From Roseburia sp. (GTDB lineage Bacteria > Bacillota > Clostridia > Lachnospirales > Lachnospiraceae), in the NCBI GenBank assembly GCA_017549185.1, contig JAFYVJ010000025.1, forward strand, positions 1 through 64,000: a stretch of DNA of 64,000 bases, given 5' to 3'. Numbering within the stretch: position 1 is the stretch's first letter; each line of letters opens with the position of its first letter. The notes under the pieces were generated by a model. That model ran no database searches and had not been told where the DNA came from. It saw only the letters and a program-made list of their open reading frames with translations. The translations under genes and the position numbers were made by a program. Shown here one piece after another: positions 33,245 to 42,529 of the stretch.

Positions 33245-34024
33245 ATGTTAAAACAGATTACAGAGATTGTACGTCAGGCAGCAGAATTAATGAAGCTGGA
33301 GAACATAGACGTGGAACAGAAAGGAAATGATTCGAATTATGTGACTACGGCGGATGTAAATGTTCAGAATTTTTTGAAAGAACATTTATTAGCATTATTA
33401 CCGGGAAGTTCGTTTGTTGGAGAAGAAGGTGACGAAGATTTTGCGGATACAGAGTATATATGGGTAGTAGATCCGATAGATGGGACGTCTAACTTTATTC
33501 GGAATCTGGGATTGAGTGCAATTTCAGTAGGATTGCTTTGCAATAGAAAACCGTATATAGGTGTGGTTTATCAGCCTTATCGTGACGAGATGTATTATGC
33601 AGAAGTAGGAAAAGGAGCGTTTTTAAATGGAGAGCAGATACATGTGTCAGACAGAGATTTTAAACATTCGCATTTGTGTGCTGCAATGAGTTTGTACAAT
33701 AAAGAGTATGCACCGCCATGTTTTCGTATTATTGAGCGTGTGTATGCGGAGTCGGATGATTTGCGTAGATTGGGGACCGCAGCGGTGGAAATGGTATATC
33801 TTGCTGCAGGAAGAGTAGAATTGTATTTTGAGATTCGTTTATTCCCGTGGGATGTGGCTGCTGCGATTCCGATTGTTACAGAGGCGGGAGGTTTTGTGGA
33901 ACTCATGTTTGAAGAGGAATTGCCGCTTAATAGACCAATGCCGGTGATTGCGGCGAATACGAAAGAGAATTTTGAACGCTTGAAAGAAATTATATATGAG
34001 GAAGTACCGAAAAGAATTTATTAA
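33245..34024 (+). CDS. inositol monophosphatase family protein
   Basis: A 259-residue Mg-dependent phosphatase of the IMPase/FBPase/CysQ superfamily. The metal ligands are visible as E60-E61 in FVGEEGD and D76, D79 in WVVDPIDGTSNF, plus the late WDVAAAIPIVTEAGG block. It dephosphorylates inositol phosphate or a related compound (3'-phosphoadenosine phosphate or fructose bisphosphate cannot be excluded). GGAGGA precedes the ATG. Followed by an OhrR-like regulator gene. Confidence 0.9.
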   Translation: MLKQITEIVRQAAELMKLENIDVEQKGNDSNYVTTADVNVQNFLKEHLLALLPGSSFVGEEGDEDFADTEYIWVVDPIDGTSNFIRNLGLSAISVGLLCNRKPYIGVVYQPYRDEMYYAEVGKGAFLNGEQIHVSDRDFKHSHLCAAMSLYNKEYAPPCFRIIERVYAESDDLRRLGTAAVEMVYLAAGRVELYFEIRLFPWDVAAAIPIVTEAGGFVELMFEEELPLNRPMPVIAANTKENFERLKEIIYEEVPKRIY

Positions 34025-34147
34025 AACATAAAATTATGGAGACTGACCAATATTTAATAGAAAATAAAAAGAATCCAAAGCATTGAAAAGAGACAGAAAA
34101 AATGATATCTTACAGGTATAGGATTGGTATGAAGGAGAAAAAATAAT

Positions 34148-34579
34148 ATGGATAAGTATGAGGTACTGAAACTGGGGAATCAAATCTGTTTCCCTTTGTA
34201 TGTTGGATCGAAGGAAGTTGTAAAAAGGTATACACCTTTTTTGGAAGAGATAGATTTGACTTATACCCAGTATATTACGATGATGGTGCTGTGGGAGCAT
34301 CATGAGATGAATGTGAAGGAATTAGGCAAATATCTTTATTTGGATTCTGGTACATTGACCCCTGTTCTGAAAAAGTTAGAGCAGAAAGGGTACATTAGCC
34401 GTAAACGTAACACACAGGATGAACGAGTGCTGAATGTAGCAGTAACGGAGGAAGGAATGAAGCTTCGGGAGAAGGCAATAGAGATTCCTGCAAAGCTAGG
34501 GGAAAGTGTGATTCTGGATGAAGAGGATGTAAAGAAGTTACATGAGATTTTGCATAAGTTGATTAAGAATTTTGCGTAA
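34148..34579 (+). CDS. MarR/OhrR-family redox-type regulator
   Basis: A 143-residue winged-helix protein. The start KLGNQICFPLY carries C14 at the position of the peroxide-sensing cysteine of OhrR, and KELGKYLYLDSGTLTPVLKK, with the wing RNTQDERVLNV, is typical of OhrR. OhrR usually represses an adjacent ohr gene; none is visible here. GGAG stands before the ATG. The acyltransferase-like gene follows closely. Confidence 0.85.
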   Translation: MDKYEVLKLGNQICFPLYVGSKEVVKRYTPFLEEIDLTYTQYITMMVLWEHHEMNVKELGKYLYLDSGTLTPVLKKLEQKGYISRKRNTQDERVLNVAVTEEGMKLREKAIEIPAKLGESVILDEEDVKKLHEILHKLIKNFA

Positions 34580-34597
34580 TGGAAAAGGATTTTGTGT

Positions 34598-35359
34598 ATG
34601 GATACATTGAAAAGAGTGCGCTATCATCTGTTGGATGGGATTCGTGGAATTGTATTACTTAGTATGATAGCATATCACTTTTCTTGGAACATGGTTTACA
34701 TGTATGGTGCAAGATGGTCTTGGTATCGTAGCACGGGAGCTTATATATGGCAACAAAGCATTTGCTGGACATTTATTATATTGTCCGGCTTTTGTTGGTC
34801 TATGGGGAAACAACCATTTAAGCGAGGTCTGATGGTGTTTGGCGGAGGACTGATTGTAACAGCGGTAACACTTGCTGTCATGCCTCAGAACAGAGTGGTA
34901 TTTGGAGTATTGACCTGTATTGGATCTTGCATGTTGTTATTGATACCGTTGGACAAATTTTTGCGAAGGATACCTGCAGAAGCAGGCATGGCAATAAGTT
35001 TTGCATTATTTATTGTGTTTAGAAATATTAATCGTGGTTCACTGGGATTTGAAGGATGGAATTTTCTGACATTACCGAGGAGCCTTTATCAAAATTTGTT
35101 GACTGCCTATTTGGGTATGCCGGGGATGAGTTTTTATTCCACAGATTATTTTTCACTAATTCCGTGGTTCTTTTTATTTGTGACGGGATATTTTTTATAT
35201 AGTGTGTCTGAAAAGTATAATTGGCTGAGCGGAAAGTTTTTACAGAAAAAGATTCCGGTAGTAGATTATTTGGGAAAACATTCGTTATTGGTGTATTTAT
35301 TGCATCAGCCGATTATTTATTTAGTACAGGAATTGTTGCAGGGAATCGGTATTATATAA
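34598..35359 (+). CDS. DUF1624/HGSNAT-type membrane protein
   Basis: A 253-residue integral membrane protein with seven to eight helices. RYHLLDGIRGIVLLSMIAYH at the start and LGKHSLLVYLLHQPIIYLVQ at the end are the marks of the DUF1624 (heparan-alpha-glucosaminide N-acetyltransferase catalytic) family; the early His may be the acyl-transfer residue. I start at the ATG nine bases after AAGGA; an upstream TTG is too close to it. Substrate unknown. Probably co-transcribed with the OhrR-like gene. Confidence 0.82.
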   Translation: MDTLKRVRYHLLDGIRGIVLLSMIAYHFSWNMVYMYGARWSWYRSTGAYIWQQSICWTFIILSGFCWSMGKQPFKRGLMVFGGGLIVTAVTLAVMPQNRVVFGVLTCIGSCMLLLIPLDKFLRRIPAEAGMAISFALFIVFRNINRGSLGFEGWNFLTLPRSLYQNLLTAYLGMPGMSFYSTDYFSLIPWFFLFVTGYFLYSVSEKYNWLSGKFLQKKIPVVDYLGKHSLLVYLLHQPIIYLVQELLQGIGII

Positions 35360-35470
35360 TCATTTATGAGCAAAGATTAGTTGTAAACAAAGGGATGAAA
35401 TTACCTTTGTGAATGTTGTGGAAGTGAGTAGTAACATATAATATTTAGGAAAAGGTAGGGTTTATTTAAG

Positions 35471-36235
35471 ATGGGAATACTTGAAGTGTGTGTAGATTCG
35501 GTGGAATCGGCGATAAACGCAGTGGCAGGAGGAGCTGACCGACTAGAGTTATGTGGAGATTTAATTGTTGGTGGTGTGACACCGTCGATGGAATTATATG
35601 AACTGGTTCGAGAAAATGTAAAGGTGCCGATTCATGTTTTATTACGTCCACGTTTTGGAGATTTTTTATATGACGAAGATGAAATAGAGATTATGGTTCG
35701 GCAGACAAAGGCATTTGCAAATGCAGGGGCGGATGCAGTGGTTATCGGTTGTCTTACAAAGGATGGCAGATTAGATTGGAATAGCATGGAACGTCTCATC
35801 AAAGAGGCAAAGAATATGAAAATTCATTTGCACAGAGCGTTTGATATGTGTTGCGATTTAGGACAGGCATTAGAGGAAGCAAAATCACATAATATCAATA
35901 CGATATTAACCTCAGGTGGCTATGCGGATGCACTTTCCGGTGCCGAAACATTAAGAGAGCTACAGACTTGTGCGGGTAATGTGACAATCATGGCGGGTGC
36001 AGGAATTAGTGCAGGTGTAATAGAGGAGATTTATGACAGGACAGGAATTACTACTTTTCATATGTCAGGAAAAAAAGATGTAGAGAGTGAGATGAGGTTC
36101 CGTAATTCAAAAGTGAATATGGGATTACCATGTTTATCGGAGTATCAAAAGTATGTGACAGATGAGGTAAAGATTCGTGAAGCTAAAAGTGTGTTACAGA
36201 GGGTAATAAAAAGAAAAGGTGCAATTATTCAGTAG
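35471..36235 (+). CDS. cutC: CutC family protein
   Basis: A 254-residue TIM-barrel protein matching CutC over its whole length: LEVCVDSVESAINAVAGGAD, RLELCGDLIVGGVTPS, HVLLRPRFGDFLY, HLHRAFD and ILTSGG. It was first linked to copper tolerance, but its true role is unsettled. AAGGTAGGG upstream. The last codons (I-I-Q-stop) also form the left arm of a dispersed palindromic element, so the gene end and the element have merged. Confidence 0.92.
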   Translation: MGILEVCVDSVESAINAVAGGADRLELCGDLIVGGVTPSMELYELVRENVKVPIHVLLRPRFGDFLYDEDEIEIMVRQTKAFANAGADAVVIGCLTKDGRLDWNSMERLIKEAKNMKIHLHRAFDMCCDLGQALEEAKSHNINTILTSGGYADALSGAETLRELQTCAGNVTIMAGAGISAGVIEEIYDRTGITTFHMSGKKDVESEMRFRNSKVNMGLPCLSEYQKYVTDEVKIREAKSVLQRVIKRKGAIIQ

Positions 36236-36258
36236 GTCTGTGCATGTACTGAATGATT
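36223..36258. repeat. dispersed palindromic element, copy 2
   Basis: AATTATTCAGTA and TACTGAATGATT form a 12-bp stem with one G-U pair. The left arm lies inside the cutC coding sequence and includes its stop codon. Confidence 0.55.
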
Positions 36259-36278
36259 ACGAAAAGGTTAAGTAAAGT

Positions 36279-37697
36279 ATGACAGGAAAAGTGGCAGAGT
36301 GGAGAAAAGTTCATATTGTAATGTTAATGTCACTCGTTTTTATAGGGAGTCTGATAGTGTTGTCATTTATTGGCTATTCTGATGGTGATGATGCATTTTT
36401 TTTAGAATATTGCGGCAGCATGGGGTTGGGAGAATATTTAAAATGGCGGTATGAAACATGGACAGGACGTATGATTTCAGAAGCTTTTATGCATATTTTT
36501 TTCAATGCCAATTTGTGGGTTTGGCGTGTTGTAAATGCGGGAATGCTGGTGGCGTTGCCGATTGCATTGGTAGCATTGAAACAAAAAGTACTAGTGAGTA
36601 ATTCGGAAATATCGGGTTCTGTAAAATATGGCACATGGTTAGTTGGATTACTGATGGCTCTTTTGTGCTATGCGTTTTTGGATATAAAGGCATTTGGGTA
36701 TTCTGCGATTTGGATTACCGGTTCTATGAACTATTTATGGCCGATGGTATGTGGTATTGTGGCACTTGGTATTGTGGCGGAAGTTGCGTTTGGAACAGGA
36801 GAAGTTTCGGCTTTTAAATATGTAATTGCGTGGTTGTGTGCAGTAATAGCGGCAATGTCATCAGAGCAGATGGGAGCAGTTTTATTGGCATTTCAAGTAA
36901 CATGTATTGCTGAAAAAGTTTGGAAAAAAAAGAAGGTACGGTTGAAGTTTGTAATCTTGGTAGTAGTGACATTTGGAGCGTTTTTACTATCAAGTTTGGC
37001 ACCGGGAAATGCATTAAGAATTGTATCAGCAATAGAACACAATATGCCACAGTTTGAACAGTTGAAGTTTGGAGAACGTTTTTTCCTTTTGGTACAGTGG
37101 CTGATATCTTCTTTTGCTAATGAGAATGCAGTTTTTTTGATTGCGATTTGGTTAGTAGGAATATTATTGCTGGTATTTCGGATGAAGGATGGTAATTTGA
37201 CACAAAAAGAAACCTTGCGTGCAAAAGGTTATGCGATCGTGGGGGGAGTGTTTCTTTGTGTTGCAATAGCAGGTAAATGTGGTGCGACGAGATTAAATGA
37301 TATTGGAGTTAATCTGGCAGAGATGACAGGACTCATAGAGCAGGTTCCACAGGTGATAGAAATGAGCATGTTGCAATGGCGAGCACTGGTGTGGTGGTTT
37401 TTTGCGATGTTATTTACGTTGTTTTTTCTGTGGGAAGTATCGCGAGAAAAATTGTTAGTGACATTGACTTATATGGGAGCAGTTGCTAGTGAGGTGATAT
37501 TGATTTTTTCGCCTACGATTTATTCATCAGGAGAGAGAGTGTTCTTTTTAGCAGGTTTGATGTTGATGTTTATCGTTATGATGTTGTATGAATCGCTGCC
37601 GAAAGGAAAAGTGCGAGTGTATTATGTGAGTTCGTTAGTTCTACTTGGTATGGGTAATCTCTTTTTGCAAGCGGTAGAGCTGCTTGGAATGATGTAG
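36279..37697 (+). CDS. DUF6056-type polytopic membrane protein
   Basis: A 472-residue protein with about eleven membrane helices. An early loop with SDGDDAFF, WRYETWTGRMISE and a later LAPGNALR match the DUF6056 family, whose plan (acidic pair in the first outer loop) resembles GT-C glycosyltransferases. It may add sugars to a lipid or surface polymer; no direct evidence. Starts 44 bases after cutC; truA follows after 85 bases. Confidence 0.7.
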   Translation: MTGKVAEWRKVHIVMLMSLVFIGSLIVLSFIGYSDGDDAFFLEYCGSMGLGEYLKWRYETWTGRMISEAFMHIFFNANLWVWRVVNAGMLVALPIALVALKQKVLVSNSEISGSVKYGTWLVGLLMALLCYAFLDIKAFGYSAIWITGSMNYLWPMVCGIVALGIVAEVAFGTGEVSAFKYVIAWLCAVIAAMSSEQMGAVLLAFQVTCIAEKVWKKKKVRLKFVILVVVTFGAFLLSSLAPGNALRIVSAIEHNMPQFEQLKFGERFFLLVQWLISSFANENAVFLIAIWLVGILLLVFRMKDGNLTQKETLRAKGYAIVGGVFLCVAIAGKCGATRLNDIGVNLAEMTGLIEQVPQVIEMSMLQWRALVWWFFAMLFTLFFLWEVSREKLLVTLTYMGAVASEVILIFSPTIYSSGERVFFLAGLMLMFIVMMLYESLPKGKVRVYYVSSLVLLGMGNLFLQAVELLGMM

Positions 37698-37781
37698 AAT
37701 CAAGACGCAAAAGCAGTAGAGAGTACAAAAGGTGTTGCGGTTTATGAGGGATGCGTGAACAGTAACCAAAAGGGAGAAAGC

Positions 37782-38522
37782 ATGGAAAAAAATTATAAAA
37801 TTCTGTTGGCATATGATGGTACCCGTTATCATGGGTGGGAACGGAAAAATAATACAGACATGACGATTCAGGGTAAACTAGAAGCTGTATTAGAACGTAT
37901 GGCTGGCAGTTATGTGGAAGTAATCGGATGTGGAAGAACAGATGCCGGTGTTCATGCGAAAGAGATGGTAACGAATGCTAAGTTTGAGACAGATATGAGC
38001 CCGGAAGAAATCTGTGTATATTTGAACCATTATCTTCCAGAGGATATTGGAGTATTAAAAGTGAGTATTGCATCAGAACGTTTTCATAGTCGTTATAATG
38101 CAGTAGGAAAAACTTATTGTTATACCTGTTATATCGGAAAAACCAAGCCGGTTTTTGAACGGAAGTATGTGTATGTATTGGACGAAATACCGGATGTAAA
38201 AAGGATGCGAAAGGCAGCCACGTTGTTGGTCGGGACACATGATTTTGCTAGTTTTTGTGCCAATAAAAAGAAGAAAAAATCTACGGTTCGTACAGTAGAT
38301 AAAATAGAGATCATCGTAGATGGTGATTATTTGAAATTCATTTTTCACGGAGATGGATTTTTGCATCATATGGTACGCATTCTTGTGGGTACGTTGTTAG
38401 AAGTCGGATGGGGCAGGCGAAGTGTGGAAAGCATGATGGAGATACTTGAAGCAAAAGAGCGGGCACAGGCAGGAGTTACGGCACCTGCACAGGGACTTTG
38501 CATGATGAGTGTGGATTACTAA
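37782..38522 (+). CDS. truA: tRNA pseudouridine(38-40) synthase
   Basis: A 246-residue enzyme that isomerises U38-U40 of the tRNA anticodon arm. The catalytic D54 sits in GCGRTDAGVHA; DGTRYHGWERK at the start, RYNAVGKTYCY and FHGDGFLHHMVRI follow in the family order. GGGAG precedes the ATG; the frame is open nine codons upstream without a binding site. In many Lachnospiraceae truA belongs to the ribosomal/ecf cluster; here it is elsewhere, so it may be a second paralogue. Confidence 0.92.
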   Translation: MEKNYKILLAYDGTRYHGWERKNNTDMTIQGKLEAVLERMAGSYVEVIGCGRTDAGVHAKEMVTNAKFETDMSPEEICVYLNHYLPEDIGVLKVSIASERFHSRYNAVGKTYCYTCYIGKTKPVFERKYVYVLDEIPDVKRMRKAATLLVGTHDFASFCANKKKKKSTVRTVDKIEIIVDGDYLKFIFHGDGFLHHMVRILVGTLLEVGWGRRSVESMMEILEAKERAQAGVTAPAQGLCMMSVDY

Positions 38523-38556
38523 AGAGAGTATGTCAGTTTGACATGCTTTCTTTTTT
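38521..38556 (+). terminator. terminator of truA
   Basis: AGTATGTCA and TGACATGCT with flanking AAAG/CTTT pairs form a hairpin with a three-base loop, followed by a T run. It begins within the stop codon of truA. Confidence 0.8.
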
Positions 38557-38613
38557 GCGGGGATGAGTACCCGATAACTAGAGATAGAAAAATGATTAGC
38601 AGAGGAGTAGTAC

Positions 38614-39519
38614 ATGACACTTCAACAATTAAGATATGCAATTACAATTGCAGACTGTGGTTCTATGAATGAGGCAGCGAAGCATTTGTTCATCTCGCAG
38701 CCGAGTTTGTCGGAGACGATGAAAGAATTGGAAAATGAAATTGGTTTTGATATTTTCCTTCGTTCTAATCGAGGTATAATTATTACCCCGGAGGGTGAGG
38801 AATTTTTGGGTTATGCCCGCGAAGTAACAGAACAATTTGGATTATTGCAGACGAAGTATATTGATAAGGTAGCCAAAGAAAAGTTTGATGTATCCACACA
38901 GCATTATACGTTTGCAGTGCAGGCTTTCGTAGATACGGTTAATCACGTTGGAATGGACCGTTATGAGTTTGCTATCCATGAGACGATGACTGCGACTGTT
39001 ATCGAGAACGTGAAGAATTTCAAGAGTGAGATAGGTGTACTTTATTTGAATGATTTTAATGAAAAAGTATTGACTAAATTATTCAAAGAGAATGGTATTG
39101 AGTTCGTGGAACTTTTTACCTGTGATACATACGTGTATCTGTGGGCAGGACATCCGCTTGCGAATAGGGATATTATTTCGATGAGTGAACTAGATGAGTA
39201 TCCCTGTCTGGCGTTTGATCAGGGGAAGAATAATGCGTTCTATTTTGCAGAAGAAATGAAGAGTACATACGAGTACAAGCGATTGATTAAGGCGAATGAC
39301 AGAGCGACACTTCTCAATATGATGAAAGGTGTGAATGCGTATACACTCTGTTCTGGTATCGTCTGTGAGGAGTTAAATGGTAGCGAATATTTGGCAGTAC
39401 CGTTGCTTGAATCAGAGAAGATGCGTATTGGCTATATCAAACGAAAAGGTGCCAAATTAAGTCATATCGGGGAGTCTTATGTAAGGGAACTTAAGAAGTA
39501 TGAAAATAATGTTATGTAG
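38614..39519 (+). CDS. LysR-family regulator, likely of metNIQ
   Basis: A 301-residue LysR protein: winged helix at the start (ITIADCGSMNEAAKHLFISQ, PSLSETMKELENEIG) and a two-part co-inducer domain. It is directly upstream of metNIQ in the same direction, and a palindrome of LysR type (T-N11-A, ATAGG CAAAA CCTAT) lies inside the metNIQ promoter. This is the arrangement of MtaR/MetR-like regulators of methionine and cysteine uptake. It has an ATG with GAGGAG upstream. Confidence 0.88.
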   Translation: MTLQQLRYAITIADCGSMNEAAKHLFISQPSLSETMKELENEIGFDIFLRSNRGIIITPEGEEFLGYAREVTEQFGLLQTKYIDKVAKEKFDVSTQHYTFAVQAFVDTVNHVGMDRYEFAIHETMTATVIENVKNFKSEIGVLYLNDFNEKVLTKLFKENGIEFVELFTCDTYVYLWAGHPLANRDIISMSELDEYPCLAFDQGKNNAFYFAEEMKSTYEYKRLIKANDRATLLNMMKGVNAYTLCSGIVCEELNGSEYLAVPLLESEKMRIGYIKRKGAKLSHIGESYVRELKKYENNVM

Positions 39520-39584
39520 TTTTGCGTTATAAAATTTACGGTACGAAGTTGTGCAAAAGGAGAAGTTTATATCCGAAAACAACC

Positions 39585-39662
39585 TTGACTTTGCTATAGG
39601 CAAAACCTATAATGAGGTCAAGGTTTTCTATATTAACACTTTTTGAAAACAGTAGATATAAT
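39585..39662 (+). promoter_or_regulatory. metNIQ promoter with a LysR-type palindrome in its spacer
   Basis: TTGACT (39,585-39,590), 17 nt, TATAAT (39,608-39,613). The spacer and -10 box hold TATAGG CAAAA CCTATA (39,595-39,611), a perfect 6-5-6 palindrome that fits the T-N11-A rule for LysR sites. AACCTTGAC and GTCAAGGTT flank it as a second inverted repeat. A weaker promoter follows: TTAACA (39,633-39,638), 18 nt, TATAAT (39,657-39,662). No S-box or T-box motif is seen in the roughly 100-nt leader. Confidence 0.65.
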
Positions 39663-39760
39663 GAGACTTGTGCTTGCGAACAAAAGAGTGTTTTAAATGA
39701 TGTTGCTTGCATGTACAAGATGTAAGCATTGGTCTTGTATACATTAGGAAGAGAGGATTT

Positions 39761-40795
39761 ATGAGCGAGATAGAAGTAAGACACCTAACCAAAACTTTCG
39801 AGCAGAAGGGAATTGTGGTTGAGGCATTAAAAGATATTAACTTAAACATCGAGTCCGGTGATATTTACGGTATTATCGGTATGTCCGGTGCTGGAAAAAG
39901 TACACTGGTTCGTTGTTTGAATTATTTAGAGAAACCGACAGATGGACAGGTTATTGTAGCAGGACAGGATTTAGGAACGTTAAGTGAAAAAGAATTGCGT
40001 AAACAGCGCAGTGATATCGCTATGATTTTCCAACATTTTAATTTGCTGATGCAAAAGAGCGTACTTGATAATATCTGTTTTCCGTTATTGATTCAGAAAG
40101 TTGATAAGCAGGCGGCAAAAGAGAGAGCCAGAGAGTTATTAAAAATTGTTGGATTGGCAGAAAAAGAAAAAGCATATCCGGCACAGCTATCCGGTGGACA
40201 AAAGCAGCGTGTGGCGATTGCAAGAGCATTAGCGTCTAATCCGAGAATTTTACTTTGTGATGAAGCAACAAGTGCATTAGACCCTCAGACGACAGGTTCT
40301 ATTTTAGAATTGTTAAAAAATATCAATAGCGATCTTGGTATTACCATTGTCATTATTACACATCAGATGGCGGTGATTCGTGAGATTTGCAATAAGGTTG
40401 CTATTATTGATGGCGGTGTCATGGTAGAGAATGGTTTGGTAGAGAATATTTTTAACCATCCGAAGTCACAGGCAGCAAGAGAGCTGATATTGAGAGATTT
40501 GCCGGAACTGAGTGAGAATGTGAAGGTAACAGAATTGCCGGAACGCATTCAGACAGATCGCAAGATTCGAATTGTATTCTCTGAGAACTCGGCATTTGAA
40601 CCGGTGATTGCGAATATGATTTTACGATTTAATACACCGGTGAATATTTTGAGAGCGAATACCAAAAATGTTGGCGGTTATGCAAAAGGCGAGATGATTT
40701 TAGGATTGCCGGATGACAGACATCTTCAGGTGGATATCGAGAACTACCTGAGAGAAAAAGGATTAGAAATCGAGGAGGTGACCGGAGATGTTTGA
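39761..40795 (+). CDS. metN: methionine ABC transporter ATP-binding protein
   Basis: A 344-residue ABC ATPase with Walker A GMSGAGKST (40-48), signature LSGGQKQRVAIARAL, Walker B ILLCDEATSALDP, and the C-terminal NIL/ACT-like domain (RIRIVFSENSAFEPVIANMI) that senses methionine in MetN. AGAGAGG stands before the ATG; an in-frame start 18 codons earlier lies in the leader. Its end overlaps metI by eight bases. It powers D/L-methionine import. Confidence 0.93.
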   Translation: MSEIEVRHLTKTFEQKGIVVEALKDINLNIESGDIYGIIGMSGAGKSTLVRCLNYLEKPTDGQVIVAGQDLGTLSEKELRKQRSDIAMIFQHFNLLMQKSVLDNICFPLLIQKVDKQAAKERARELLKIVGLAEKEKAYPAQLSGGQKQRVAIARALASNPRILLCDEATSALDPQTTGSILELLKNINSDLGITIVIITHQMAVIREICNKVAIIDGGVMVENGLVENIFNHPKSQAARELILRDLPELSENVKVTELPERIQTDRKIRIVFSENSAFEPVIANMILRFNTPVNILRANTKNVGGYAKGEMILGLPDDRHLQVDIENYLREKGLEIEEVTGDV

Positions 40796-41447
40796 TAGTA
40801 CAACGATAAATATGTTAATAGAAGGTACATTGGCTACGATTTATATGACATTGGCGTCTACTTTTTTAGGATATTTGCTTGGACTTCCGATGGGAATCGT
40901 ACTTACAGTAACAGATAAAGATGGAATCAAGCCAAATGGATTTATCTATAAAGTTTTAGATTTTATTGCGAATACAGTAAGAAGTATTCCATTTTTGATT
41001 TTGATGATTTTGTTGATTCCGCTTAGCAGATTTTTAATTGGTAAAAGTTATGGTTCTACAGCGACAATCGTTACTTTAGTGGTGGCGGCTGCACCATACA
41101 TTGCCCGAATGGTAGAGTCTTCTTTAAAAGAAGTTGATGCAGGTGTGATAGAGGCTGCCCGTTCTATGGGTGCATCAGACTTTGATATTATTTTTAAAGT
41201 AATGTTAGTAGAAGCCAGAACCTCATTAATTGTAGGAGCCACGATTACATTAGGAACAATTTTAGGATATTCTGCTATGGCAGGTACACTTGGCGGCGGA
41301 GGCTTAGGTGATATTGCAGTTCGTTACGGATATCATCGTTATGATGCTGTTATTATGGGTATCACGGTAATTATTTTGATTATTTTATTTCAGATTTTCC
41401 AGACAATCGGAATGGCAATTGCAAGCGGACTAGACAGACGTAAGTAG
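40788..41447 (+). CDS. metI: methionine ABC transporter permease
   Basis: A 219-residue permease with five membrane helices and the cytoplasmic EAA loop (EAARSMGASDFDIIFKVMLV). It forms the channel with MetN and receives substrate from MetQ. Overlaps metN by eight bases and has GGAGG inside the metN end. Confidence 0.93.
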   Translation: MFDSTTINMLIEGTLATIYMTLASTFLGYLLGLPMGIVLTVTDKDGIKPNGFIYKVLDFIANTVRSIPFLILMILLIPLSRFLIGKSYGSTATIVTLVVAAAPYIARMVESSLKEVDAGVIEAARSMGASDFDIIFKVMLVEARTSLIVGATITLGTILGYSAMAGTLGGGGLGDIAVRYGYHRYDAVIMGITVIILIILFQIFQTIGMAIASGLDRRK

Positions 41448-41519
41448 TGACAGGAACGGTACAGAGCTGCCGGAAAAGCTCTGATAAAGTGATAGAGAAA
41501 GAAAAAAGAGGATAAGATT

Positions 41520-42341
41520 ATGAAAAAGAAACTTTTAACAACATTTTTGGCAGCAGTTTTAGCTGTAAGTACACTTGTAGGTTGTGGTGGAAGTGATGCG
41601 GCAAGTGATGAGAAAACCATTACAGTTGGTGCTTCATCTACACCACATGCAGAAATCTTAGAAGCTGCAAAACCAATTCTTGAAGAAAAAGGATATACAT
41701 TAAAGGTTACAATTTTTGATGACTATGTAATTCCAAACGAAGTAGTAGAAAGTGAAGAAATGGATGCGAACTATTTTCAGCATATTCCATACTTAGAGAG
41801 CTTTAACGAAGAAAAGGGCACACATTTAGTAAATGCCGGTGGTATTCACTATGAGCCATTCGGAATCTATCCAGGTCAGAAAACAGACTTGGCAGATGTC
41901 GCAGCAGGTGACGTAATTGCAGTTCCAAACGATACGACGAACGAAGCACGTGCACTTTTATTATTACAGGATAATGGTATTATTACATTAAAAGAAGGTG
42001 CTGGTTTAACAGCTACCAAGAATGATATCGAAGAATATTTAGTGGATGTTGAGATTCTTGAATTAGAAGCAGCACAGATCGCACGTAGAGCAGAAGAAGT
42101 AGCTTACATCGTATTAAATGGTAACTATGCACTTCAGGCTGGATATTCAGTAGCAAATGATGCTATTGCTTATGAACTTTCAGACTCAACAGCGGCTCAG
42201 ACATATGTAAATGTAATTGCTGTAAAAGAAGGCAAGGAAAATAGTGAGAAGATTAAAGCATTGGTAGAAGTATTAAAATCTGATGCAATCAAAGAATACA
42301 TCAATAGCACATACGATGGTTCTGTAATTCCATTTGAATAA
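41520..42341 (+). CDS. metQ: methionine-binding lipoprotein
   Basis: A 273-residue NlpA/MetQ lipoprotein. Signal peptide with lipobox LVGC, lipidated C22; TITVGASSTPHAEILEAAKP, the YFQHIPYLESFN segment and PNDTTNEARALLLLQ are family marks. It captures methionine outside the membrane. A CAGAGCT/AGCTCTG hairpin sits in the 72 bases after metI and may set the ratio of metQ to metNI messenger (inference). A good terminator follows. Confidence 0.93.
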   Translation: MKKKLLTTFLAAVLAVSTLVGCGGSDAASDEKTITVGASSTPHAEILEAAKPILEEKGYTLKVTIFDDYVIPNEVVESEEMDANYFQHIPYLESFNEEKGTHLVNAGGIHYEPFGIYPGQKTDLADVAAGDVIAVPNDTTNEARALLLLQDNGIITLKEGAGLTATKNDIEEYLVDVEILELEAAQIARRAEEVAYIVLNGNYALQAGYSVANDAIAYELSDSTAAQTYVNVIAVKEGKENSEKIKALVEVLKSDAIKEYINSTYDGSVIPFE

Positions 42342-42350
42342 GCAGATATA

Positions 42351-42400
42351 TAACTACTCAAATCTAAGGTGACTTTTTCGAATGGTGTTTTGAATAGTTA
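42351..42400. repeat. dispersed palindromic element, copy 3
   Basis: TAACTACTCAAA and TTTGAATAGTTA form the arms; the inner CTAAGGTG and the flanking CACAATTTTA agree with copy 1 at 31,967-32,016. It lies between the metQ stop and its terminator. Confidence 0.55.
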
Positions 42401-42420
42401 CCACAATTTTAATAATAAAG

Positions 42421-42450
42421 AAAAAGCAGGCGGTGAGCCTGCTTTTCTTT
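42421..42450 (+). terminator. terminator of metNIQ
   Basis: AAAAGCAGGC and GCCTGCTTTT form a perfect 10-bp stem with loop GGTGA, followed by CTTT. A second hairpin (GGTCAGGG/CCCCGACC, 42,466-42,494) comes next. Confidence 0.88.
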
Positions 42451-42529
42451 GGTATAAAATAGGATGGTCAGGGAGTTCGAAAACAACCCCGACCTGTATG
42501 AAGTAAGTAAAGTATATATCAAATATATG

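Noticed and set aside
33148..33330. 60-codon frame starting before the inositol monophosphatase gene
   Set aside because: It overlaps the start of a convincing gene in another frame, has no binding site and no protein-like composition.
39614..39760. S-box or T-box leader before metNIQ
   Set aside because: No kink-turn, AGGTGGGA-like T-box sequence or S-box core was found; a LysR-type operator explains control better.
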